Shown here one piece after another: positions 34,801 to 46,800 of a stretch of 64,000 bases of DNA. The position numbers were made by a program, and so were the translations under genes. The notes under the pieces are model-generated. The model was not told the DNA's origin. It saw nothing but the letters and a program-made list of their open reading frames with translations, and did not search any database. Source of the DNA: Atherix ibis (lineage: Eukaryota; Arthropoda; Insecta; Diptera; Athericidae); the NCBI GenBank assembly GCA_958298945.1, contig OY282606.1:94929696-94993695 (forward strand), given 5' to 3'. Position 1 is the stretch's first letter. Every line of letters begins with the position of its first letter.

Positions 34801-37800
34801 CAAAGCATTTACTAAAAAAAAAATTATTTTCTTTTAATAACAAGTTGAGGATCTCTAAATTCACAAATAAACTTTGATAGTGTTCTAATTACTAAATCAC
34901 AAAATATTTTATTCATAGAATAAAATTTAATACCTCTGATATTATAAGATACATAAGAAAGTGTGACAAAACTTAAATTATTTAATAACAGAAAATATTA
35001 AAAAAATACCGAACATTCTGCCATGTTCTTTGTGGTATTCAAATATTTGTTCATATAAACAATAAAAGTTTTATTACTTCTAAAGAAATAAAATAAAAGT
35101 TCATCACTTTCACTATGTCAGGTTTTTAATTCAATGTGTTCGTTGAGACGGAAAATTAACCATAACAGTGGAAAATTAACCATGGCGAATCGAAAGTCAA
35201 GTGCAAGCAATTCTTTTATTTTTATAAATTATATTTGATTTTTTTATAAATTATATATAACAATTCAGTTATTTTCAAGAATTTCTTCACTAAATATGAT
35301 TTTTATTACTGCCATGGGGTTTGTATTCTTTTTTGAATGCGAAAATGTTTTTGAAAATATAACAAAAATAAATGTTTACACAGCTTTTATGTGGAAAAAT
35401 ATTAATGACACACATGCACGAAAAACCCAATATTTTAGTTAAAATTACAATCTTTTATCAGCGGATTTATGTTCAAAAATATTAAATGGAAAATATTTAA
35501 CGAAAACAATAAATTGAACTTTTTTATAGAATTTTGCCGTTTTTTTTTTTTTTTTTTTTGGTATAATAGAACTTCCGATAGGGTTAGCTGTCAAATCAGC
35601 TGTCATCTCTCAAAGTTTGTGGATGATTATTACTCAAAATAGTTTGTCATTTCATAATGGACAGATTCACACTTAAAGAACGTTTCCAAATTATCTAAAT
35701 GTACTTCGAAAATAAGTCGTCAATTCCTGGAAGAAAATTTTGCTGTTTCATCGCTAAATGAGGATAATTTTTGGAACAATTATTTTGTTTATAAATAAAA
35801 TTGTCATTTTTGGAAAGAGAGAAATTCACAAAAGATATTGGAGACATAATTCCATGTACAAAAATGTACTGTTTGGTGTTGCTTGAACACCGGCGGCATT
35901 GTTGGGATTCTATTTATTCCAAAATTTAGCGGTAGGTCACGTTACGATCAATGTACAGCGTTACCGTGCCATGAAGCACGATAATTTTTTTTTAAAACAT
36001 GGAAGACGTAGACTTGGACGATATGTGGTTCTAGCTGGATGGCGCTACTGCCCATACATATCGCAAAACCATCGATTTAATTAATAGAGAATTTGGCAAC
36101 AAATGTTGTATTTGTGAATTCAGTGTCAAGATCGTCCAATTTGACACTACAGGATTATTTTCTGTAGGGTTATAAGTAATTGTTATTGTTTTCTGACAAG
36201 CTAGCAGATATTGACGCCTTGGAAGTCAGTAAAAATTGACGCCATAAGAATTGACGTCCTGAAAACTCTCAACAATTGACGCATGGGAAACCCGCAAAAA
36301 TTGACGCCTTGAAAGCCAGTAACAATTAACGCCATAAGAATTGATGCCTTGGAACCCAGCATCAATTGACGCCATAAGAATTGATGCCTTTGAAGGCAGC
36401 ATCAAATTGACGCCATAATAATTGACTCCTTGGAAACCCTCAACAATTGACGCATATGAAGCCAGCAAAAATTTACGTGTTGAGAAGCTAGAAAAATCTA
36501 GCTTGGAAGCCCTCAACAATTGTGGCACGGGAAGGCAGCAAAAATTGACGCTTTGGAAGCCAGCATCAACTGACACCTTGGAAGCCAATAACAATTGACG
36601 CCATAAGAATTAACGCTTTGTAAGCCAGCAATAATTAACACCATAAAAATTGACGTCTTAGAAACCCTCAACAATTGACGTATGGGAAACCCGCAAGAAT
36701 TGACGCATGGGAAACTGGATTTACTCAAAAAAAGCGATCATTTTTAAACACTTTTTTAATTTTTTATCTACAATTATAATTGTATTGTAACAAGCAGATT
36801 TACGTAACATTTTAATTTACAATCTTGTGCATCATGAAGTTGGAGTAAATACTCATCGGTGTTTCTCCAACTAACGGAAGTTAACATAGATTCCTCTAGA
36901 AAATCTCGAGGCCATTGTCTCTTAAGTCTACGATCAGTTTTTTCGGGGGCGATGATAGGATAAATGGGAGTGAAATTTTTGATAGCGGGAAATACACAGA
37001 TCCTGAACAAAGGAAACATTTATATCACGATGTATTATGTTGTTACGAACATAAAAGTGGGCTTCAACAATTTTACGGAGGATCTTAGATTGTAACGCCT
37101 GGACGCGGTAGGAATTGGAACGTTTCGTTGAACCCCAAAGTCCAATTCCATTTCATATGTCCAAAAAGGTTTTATAATTTTATTGTATATTAAAAGTTTA
37201 CTTTTTATTCTTAGTTTCGAGCGTTTGTCTAGTAATCTAAGAAGTTGTAGGTAACGTCAAGTGGCTTCAAGTTTTTTTTGGTCTAGTATGTGGGTTCCAT
37301 TTTAATCTCTTATTTTCAAACACTAATATCAAAGATTATCTTTTTTGGCTAAAATTTCATTTTTTTTAAATCAGCTCAAAAAAATACCTAATATTTCTTT
37401 TTCTCGATAGAATTGAATGCTGAATCGAAAATTCCAAATTCCATTTTCAAGAAAAATATATGAAATTTTTTCTAACTTAAAATTTTTAATTCCATATCAG
37501 AATTTATCTGTTCTTGAATATACAATACAATTTCGTTTCGTTTCTTTATTTATCATTTAAAAAATATAATAGTTTTTATCGGTTAAATTATTTTCAATTT
37601 ATCAATAAAAATTTTTTAAAAAAAATTCTATCTACAAATTCAAAAATAACAAAATACTATCGAAAAGTCGAAGAAAAAATTATTGGAATTTTTTTTTAAG
37701 TTTCTTTTTATGAATTAACTGGAATTTCGAATAAAAATCGTATTCTAATTTTGCTAGTAGGACTTCATTGGGTATGTGTGTGTTACCTACCACTTCCATA

Positions 37801-40800
37801 CATATATGGTATACGGTATAGAGTGGGTTGGATTTTGGATCGTAAAAGAAAAACGTGATGTGGATGCTGAAATTATTAAATGCTTCGAAATTTTCGTAGT
37901 ATTGTAGTTCGTGACTGAATGGCTTAAACGCTTCGGAAACGCTGTGATTCAATGAATTTTTGTTGAACGATCACAATTTTATTTAAAACTATTCTCCCAT
38001 TCACATCATTTCCAATACTATGGCCGTTGTTAAAGTATTGAACGTAATTTTTTGTGAGTATCTAAAAATGGTAGTGATTCTTCTACGCAAAATTCCACCA
38101 ATAAAATCAAAAGTGTGGGCTTATTCTAAGTCGAGTAAATTTTTATTATTAATTATGCTGAATTAACTTGGATGAAATTTACTTAAATTTCAAACTTGAA
38201 CTTTGTCAAGGCTTTGTATTAATTCAAAATGGTGCTAAAATAATATTTGGACTAATAACTGAAACTTAAGAGCTAAAATTTTAGAAAAAAAGTATATTTG
38301 TTTTGGATAATTTTCAAATTCAGAATTTATTATCTCATAATTAAAAACTTATTTAAAAAAAAAATAACTACTAGCCTTGCGGATGTTGCCCTTTTTATTC
38401 AGTTAATTAAAAAACATTAAACTAATTTACAGACACAGTAAATTTCGAAGATGTCGTCGTCACATTTAGTATCGGAGTTACCGAAAGTTGGTGTCCAAAT
38501 GCTATTAATAAAAATTACTACTTAGATTATTAAGTATTTAATAATAATTGTTTTTGGTTTTTTTTCCTTTAACTTTAATTTAGCATGTAAATAAATTTCA
38601 TTCAAAATGAAGCATGATTTTCCATTAGATGACGTTGCATATCTTCTTTTTGGTTTGTTTCCGTAATTTGAAAACTTTTATATACGCATTAATTCTTTAA
38701 AGTTTTCTGGACATTTAAAAAAAAAACTTACACTTCGTATACTGTTTTCCATTTTATCCAATAATAATCTTCCCACAAAGAGAGAAAATTAAACCGAATT
38801 GCATTCAATTAAGAATATTTGGTGTTTTAATAGATTGTATCAAATTTAGTAGATAAATGAAAATGAAATATTTCATTGTGAATATTAGAAATAGATAAAT
38901 TTCATTTTGATTTTCCACTTTCGGTTAATTTTCTTTATTTTACTATTTTGGTGAAAGTGTATCATTTCAATTAAAATTTTTAAGTAATTTTTAATAGAAT
39001 CGCATAAGATTTAGAAATTTATTAATTTTATTTTTGGAAAGTTAAGAAAGTCTTTTTTTTCCTCTTCTGCTTCTTCTTTAATTGAATATTAGCGAATCCA
39101 TTAAATAAGGTACTATATTTTCTATTCTATTAATGCATACAAAAATATCCTTCAAATATTTTAGATATTTAGATAAATTATAAGTTGATAGAAAAATTTC
39201 TTTCAAAAATTTAAATGAACATAAAAGCCAATAAAGATTTTTTCAAAAATTTATAATGGATTATCCAATTTGTAGTTTGGAAAGTAAAGTCAAATAAAAT
39301 ATATTTAAAATTCAGATAATTAGTTTGTTATATTTCTTGAACGTTGCCATTATTTTTAATGATTTTTTTTGTACATTTTGGGTTTTAATTCGGTTATTAC
39401 TTTACAACGGTTGGTTTTAAGTGGTCTAAGGTTTCAAGTTGAGGCTATACAAATTAGTTACCTTATGGTCATATCACTCAAAATTGATAGTAATTGTTTC
39501 TCCTTTTTCATTGTATGAACCAATAATATCTTTAGACTTAAATTCACATCAGATAGTCACTTTTTTTGGAAATACAGATTTACTTGTGGGTCTTCAGAGC
39601 CCCATTTATGACAATTTTGCTTTTGCAGAAAGTTTGTACAATTTTTTAAGTTAAATAATTCAACATGTAAAATGATAAGAGTTTTTCGCACATTTTGGGC
39701 TTTAATTCGGTTATTACTTGACAGCGGTTGGTTTTTAAGTACTTTAAGATTTTAAGATTTACTGTGTAAACTCGATCTGTTGTGAAGTTCCATAAGAAAA
39801 ACTCTGATGGCAATAAATCTCACTTTGGTGCTTTGGAAGTTCCACAAAGAAAACTCGAAATTACGATTCCTGGGAACATTTTGCAAAATACAGCGAAACT
39901 TTGTTATGTTGTGTGGCTTGCGATGCCGTAATCAAGTTAAGGCTATAAAAATTAGTTACCTTATGGTCATATCACTCAAAATTGGCAGTAATTATTTCTC
40001 CTTTTTCATTGTATGAACTAATAATATCTTAAGACTAAAATTCACATCAGATAGTCACTTTTCTTGGAAATCCAGATTTACTTGTGGGTCTTCAGAGCCC
40101 CTTTTATGGCAATTTTGATTTTGCAGAAAGTTTGTACAATTTTTTATGTTAAATTGTTAGCTATATGCTAAAAAAAATATGATCGCGGACATATGATTTT
40201 GACAGCTGTCAAATGACAGGCCTGTACTTTCCGAACCACGAGTTAAATAACACGTTTTTAATCCTTCAACCTGAGATATTTTATGTAAGGTGTAGTAGAA
40301 AAGTAATCGTAAAGTACAATCCGGTTAAGTGATTTTTGTTAAGTGGTGTATACGGAAGTCGATAGCATAAAGTAGTTTTTTCAGAGCTGAGAAGCGGTTG
40401 AGGACAAACTTCGTTTAGGGAGGCTTTTAACATCAGAAGCTGCTGAAAACGTGAAAACAGTGTTGAGTTCTTGTAAGATCAAACCGTCGATTAACCAAGT
40501 TTTTCATGAAAAAAAATTTTTAAATGGTTCAGAAAAATGATTTTTGATCATTTTTTTGATTACTTGATCTAAATCCGTTTAACGTGTTTGCTCACTAACT
40601 TAAAAAAAATATTTGAAAGTTTGTCCGTCTTTCTTTGTACAGTTGATTTTGGCAGACACTTGAAAGGACATCACCTTGATACTGTCGCTCTTTAAACAAA
40701 GAAGTTGAAACCTTCCAGCACTGCTACGAAGAGTCGGAACAACGTTTCTGTCCAATTACTTTTCTACCATACGTCGTAATATACTATTCCAAGAAAACTA

Positions 40801-43800
40801 TTTTAAATCTTTTCTGCTATTTAAGCTAAATTCTTTTAAAATTTACATCACTGAAGGTAAGTTTATATGAAATTTTATTTATTATCAATTTGTAAAATGA
40901 ATTTTGAATTTCCTCGGGGTACGTATATTCGATTTTTGATTTTTTGTGGCGTTAAGTTAGTACTCATGTCTCTCACTTATGCCGACAAGTTCGGCCATTT
41001 TGAATGTTCAGTTAATTTTTGACAGCTGCTTTGATTGCACGTGTTTTGGCTCGTCTTCCAAAAAATGGATCAAAGAATCGGTTTTGGGAACAAGAAAAAG
41101 TCACAGGGGGCCAGATCTGGAGAATACGGTGACTGCGACATTATTAGTATGTTGTTTTTGGCCAAAAATTCGCGCACAAGCAACGATGCGTGAGCAGGGG
41201 CGTTATCATGGTGCAAAAGCCAATTTTTGTTTTTCCACAAATTCGGGCGTTTCTGGCGGATTACTTCGCGCAACTTGCGCATAACTTGCAGATAATATTC
41301 CTTATTGACCGTTCTACCCTGTGGCAAGAACTCATGATGCACCACACCCCTGCAATCGAAGAAAACTGTAAGCAAAACCTTCACATTCGACCGAACTTGG
41401 CGCGCTTTTTTCGGTCGTGGCTCGGCCGGCAGCTTCCATTGGGATGATTGAGCTTTGGTTTCCACGTCATAACCATAGACCTATGATTCGTCAACAGTTG
41501 TGACCCTTTGGAGAAAATTTGGGTCGTCTCGGACAGAGTCCAACAGCTCCTTAGTAATGTTAATGCGATGCGGTTTTTGGTCGAAATTAAGCAAAAATCG
41601 AAGAAGAGCCAAAACACGTGCAAGCAAAGCTGTAGCTGTCAAAAATTAACTGAACATTCAAAATGGCCGAACTTGTCGGCATCAGTGAAAGACATGAGTA
41701 CCAACATAAGCCACAAAAAAAAATCGAAAATCAAATATACATAACCCGCGGAAATTCAAAATTCGCGATACTTTTTGAACAGATCTCGCATGTCAAAATG
41801 GCTGAATTTGAATTTAAATTTGGCGCCGGCTTCGTCATATATTGGAAAATTTGCTTCAGATGATAATGATATTTTAGAATTATCATTTAAAATTAATTTT
41901 AATTAAAAATCCTTCAATATTGAAACAAATTTTTCTAAAACTTAAAGTAAAGTGAAAAAAAAACAAAAATAAATCATAAAAAAATAATAAAATTCAAAGT
42001 GAAGCCAATGATATATAAAAAATGGAGGCAATTTTGAAAACTAACTCAAAAGAATGCATAATAAAAAGCGAACAAGAAAAAATGAACTAAACCAAATCTG
42101 AAAAGGGATATTATCAAAAATAAAAATGTCCCTCCACAAAAATAAGTGTATGGGAGGGAGTACACACACACTCGATTCAAAAACTTCTTCTATTCGAAGA
42201 TATGACGATCGATTTTTTGTAAATTCAGTTAAGCAAATATAATTGACAATAAAAATACTAAAAAAAAACCAACCAATGAAAGAAATTTTTTACTCATTTA
42301 GAGACATTTACGTTAGCAAAATTTTTCTGTTCTTCAATTTCATATGAAAACAAGCAGCGAAAAAAAAGAACAATCAATCGAACACGCAAAATAAGTACAA
42401 AAATAAATTCAATAATTTTAAATATTTATCTTCAGCTGAACTATTAGCTGATGTTGTTTAAGCAACACGTACCGTGTTTATTTTTGTGCTTGCACAATTG
42501 GTACAAGTGTTTTTGATAGAATAATTAAATGGGAAAATTCAATAATTTTGACTATAAAAAGCTCTCAAAAGATGTTTTGAGTTCAGTTAATTTTGATTAG
42601 TTGTGTGCGCAAAAAAAATTGAAATCATGAAATTGTGGATGCTACTGTTGGCGTTGGGAATTTTGCAGACCGTCTTGGCTCATGGCAACGAAGGTATTGG
42701 CAAAGACGAAGAGGAGGAGATACCATCGGTTACAAAGGAGGACGATGATGATGATGCTGAGCCTGTCGATGTACAAGTGGTTTTAGGGGATCTCAGAGAT
42801 GTGCTTGCTGAAATGCAAAAACATATTTTGAAGAAAGGCAGTTCGGTTGTGAGTACAATGATTGCAATCTCGAAAAAGATCGAGGCAGCCAGCAAAACGT
42901 TACTATTGAAAACGGTTGTTAAAGTTAAACACTCACAGACCAAAAGAGAAAAGAAATTAACCATGCAGGTTAAGTATGCAATTAGAAAAGTTGGCACAAT
43001 TCTGAAAGGTCTGATCACAAAAATATCAACCCGACTTAAGCGTAATGTTCAAGAGAATAAAAAGCGTGCCAGCGATGTACTTTCAACATTAGAACGAAGA
43101 ATGTTATATGGTAAAAAGTCACATGGAGAAGCTGGCGAAAACTGCATATCCCAAGTACGTGAGAATGTTGACTCGATTCAAGAAAAATGCATGGACAGCC
43201 TAAAACTTTGTATCAGCGCTGTGGCTAAAGGGGCCGACCCGTTTATGGAGAAATTGATAGCAGATGCCTCCACATTCCCTACAGATGTAAATAATTTCGA
43301 ACTTCCGGGCTCCTGTTCGAAACCAGAGCTGGATGAAGCTGGCATTGAATATTGTCGCGAAAGAATGTCTACCAAAAGAGAAAATGCTCTGCTCAAAACA
43401 CTTTCGAAAGCGTTCGATTTACAAATTGACGTACAAAGACTTACCAATAAAGTTGGTTTCGATGTGAGCAAATGTACACACTTTTCTAGCAGTGATTTGG
43501 CTTACAGTGCAATCAAAGTCAATAAAGATTTCGAAATTTGCTTAAAAGCACAATAATTCACACTGTACTGACTAATTAACTGCATCATAAAAATTTATTG
43601 TTAAATGCACTAACAAAAATGTGAGATTAAATAATAAATTAATTAAAAAAAAATATTTTTACGTTTTTTTTTATACCGACAAGATTTAGAATAAAATTGA
43701 TTATTTTTAAAAGTGAAAATTTCTGAATTCAAGGAAGACCTAAACGACACATATCCATTTGAGGTGTTAGCGGCTATTTGAGGTGCTGCCACAACCTTGA

Positions 43801-46800
43801 GGCACTTTCGTAAAATTAAGTTTACATTGAAAGTTTTTTTTTTTTGTTGATTCAAGGCTCGATTTAATGAGACCCGACATTACAGAGAGTTCGGACTTCC
43901 CCTCCACATATCTTATACGTTTGTCTCTTCTAGGTATGTAGTACAAGTTTCCACCGCATCCGTTAACAACGCGGTCATATTGAGTGTGACTTTTGACATA
44001 AAAAAAAATTTCAACGAGCCTATGGGAGAACCTCGTTTAGGGAGGACTTCAACATCGAAAACTGATGAAAATGTGGAACTGAAAACTTTTCTGAGCCTTT
44101 CAAAAACAACCTATTGAAAGGCTCAGAAAAGGGTTGTTTTTCAATCCTGATCTCCGTCAACAAGGTTTTATTGAAAAAGCAAACTCAGCTCCCACCCCTC
44201 CCCTCTTCACCTAATACCAAGTGTATAAGCTTAAATCCGCTGTTTGGTTATAGATGGCGTAACTGAGTGTATTAAGCTACCATGGGCACGGCATACTTTT
44301 TTTTTGAGTTTGACATATGTCAACATTAATCAGTGCACATTTGCAGCAATTTCGTACAACAACATACATTTTTCCTTTGGTAATTATGTCTAGTTTTGTG
44401 CCAGAAAAAGAGCATATGCGAGTAGCTCTACTTTTCTGTTTCAATTTGAAGAAATCGGCTGCCGAATCGCATTGAATGCTTATGGAGGCCTATGGTGACA
44501 GTGCTTTATCGGAAACAACGTGCCGAGATTGGTTTCGTCGGTTCAAAGACGGCAATTTTGACTTGTGGGACAAGAAGCGTGAAAATCGGCCTAGGAAGGT
44601 TGAGGACCATCAATTGCAGGCTCTTTTGGACGAATACGATACCCAATCGCAAAAAATGCTCGCGGAGCAATTGGGTGTTACTTAACCAGCTATTTTCATG
44701 CGTCTGCGTGCCATGGGGAAGATTTAAAAGATCGGAAAATGGGTGCCGCATGAGTTGAACGATAGGAAGATGGACCGATGCCAAAACACATGCGAAATCT
44801 TACTCGCCAGAAAAAAAAGAAAGTCGTTCCTGCATCGGATTGTGACAGGCGATGAAAAATGGATATATTTCGAGAATCCTAAACGCAAAAAATCGTGGGT
44901 TGATCCCGGCCAAACATCAACATCTTCCCCAAAACCAAATCGCTTCGGATGGAAGACGATACTGTGCGTTTGGTGGGATCAGTAGGGTATCGTCTACTAT
45001 GAGGTGTTGAAACCTGGTGAAACTGTCAATGCCCACCGCTACCACCAATAACTGATCAAATTGCACCGTGCTCTGCGTGAAAAAAGGACGGATTATCAAC
45101 AAGCTGATTTTCCTCCACGACAACGCACCATCGCACACGTCAAAAATGGTCCGAAACTACTTGGAGACACTCAACTGGGAGGTGCTACCCCACCCCGCTT
45201 GTTCACCAGACCTGGCCCCTTCCGACTACTACCTGTTTTCGTTGATCGGCAATGCGCTCAAAAAAAACACTTAAAAGAACATTATCTTCTTAGGATTGTC
45301 GATAATATCCAAAAGAGTGTAAGTGAGAAGCTAAAGGCAATTCCAGCCGAAGCCTTCCAGCACTGCTATGCCTCCAGCGATGTGTAAAGCTACCCAATAG
45401 AACTATTTTGAACGCGATCTTAATTTTATTGATATTTAAAAATTAAAAAAAATGTTACAATAACAAAAAAAAATCAGAATCATTGTTTTTCTGCCATACC
45501 TCGTACAAAATTGTCAGATGACCTCATAGTCATGGCGCTAAAATTTTATGTAAATAAAATTTTCATCTGTTTTGAATATTCTCCCCAATTCTTTGACGAA
45601 CTAATGACCTCGAAATTTAACTAAAACTCAATGCATTTCCAATTGCATCGGAATTTACTTTACAAGAAAAAGTTTATTTTTAGATAAAAACTCGATTCTG
45701 ATCTTATTCGTAATTATGTCTATTTTCATAATGTTCAGTTGGAAAAGAAAATTTATTTTTAGTTCAAAGTCAGAACTCAAAAAAAGGGAGGCAAATGTTG
45801 TTTTAATTTTTGATTCTTTTTTCTTATTGTTTTTTACAAAATTTATCCAATTCTCTAGTCTAAACATCAACCTTTGAAGGTAGATGAATTGCGTATAAAA
45901 ATTTATATTTACTATATAAAAATGATAAGTAATAAAATCAAATTAATTTGATGAATGCAGTGTGAAATTTTGATAAATTTATTACTCTTTGCACAAACAA
46001 ATTAAATTAATTTAACTATTAAAAAGGAAAAATACTGAAATTTGCTAGTGTCGGCATTAGCAGATATGAAATAGAAAATTTTTTAAATGATCATTTTTAA
46101 TTCTAAGAAATTGAAACAGAACATTTCCAATCGAATTCTTTTAGTAATTATTTTCACATTAGCCAAATTTCAGTTGATGAAGGCAAGAGTATTTTTCGGT
46201 ATTGCTTCAAAGAGTCTCAAATGGATTTTATAGTTTTCATAAGAAATTGTTTAGAAACCATGTGTACGGCACATTTTTCTATACAACATGTTTTTAAGAT
46301 ATTGGTTAATTTGTTTCAATTCTAAGAATCTTTTTAATATTTTCAGGTTAATAATTCACCAAAAGGACAAATCGAATTGATTTTGGAAATTTCTGATGCT
46401 GATCCTGTTAATGACGAAACTAATGGTATTGCGGCGCAAAAAAAATCCCAATCATCTACGAAGAAACAACTGAGTTTAAGTGAGATTAAGCGAAAAATGA
46501 AGGGCGTCAAGGTGTCGAAACAACCGAAAGGATTGTGCCTGAAATTGACAACATCGAAAATGCGGTGTTCCATCAAAGTGAAGGAGGAATTCGAAAGCGC
46601 CGGCGGACTAATATACGTGAAGACGAATGTTTTCGAACACAACATACTCTCGAACTCTTGGAAAAGTGACATGTTCTTGCCGTCGATATCTGTGCGGTGG
46701 GACCCGAACAATACGACGATCATCATTCCACTAGCAGACGATAGTAGCCTCCAAAATGTGTCCATTCAAAGTCAGGTCGCTGCCAAAACTAAAGTTGGGA

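Larger units (their letters stand above)
43860..45503 (+). mobile_element. mariner remnant (same family as 54.1 kb) containing a nested Mos1-like element
   Basis: The outer element is seen at both sides. Left (43860-44215): a decayed end, TTACAGAGAGTTCGG..CTTCCCCTCCACAT, matching 54100-54145, then GEPRLGRTSTSKTDENVE. Right (45265-45503): RIVDNIQKSVSEKLKAIPAE and AFQHCY, with the terminal repeat CGAGGTATGGCAGAAA on the minus strand ending at 45503 before TA. Between these the Mos1-like element has been inserted. Confidence 0.75.
32758..46346 (+). other. 13.6-kb intron 5 of the C2 gene
   Basis: Donor GTAAGT at 32758 and acceptor AG at 46345-46346. The other introns are 3.1 kb, 82, 78 and 63 bp, so this one has been enlarged by at least seven transposon insertions listed separately. 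It also holds an independent gene at 42627-43556. Confidence 0.85.

Noticed and set aside
36226..36728. Open frames on the minus strand across the array (122 and 71 codons)
   Set aside because: They arise from the period of the minisatellite, whose units contain few stops on that strand. The repeated translation is not a gene.
42603..42626. Upstream extension of the nested gene by eight codons
   Set aside because: The extension begins with GTG, not ATG. The ATG at 42627 has a good context and starts a canonical signal peptide.
42680..43471. Minus-strand frames opposite the nested gene
   Set aside because: They are shadows of the 309-codon plus-strand gene.
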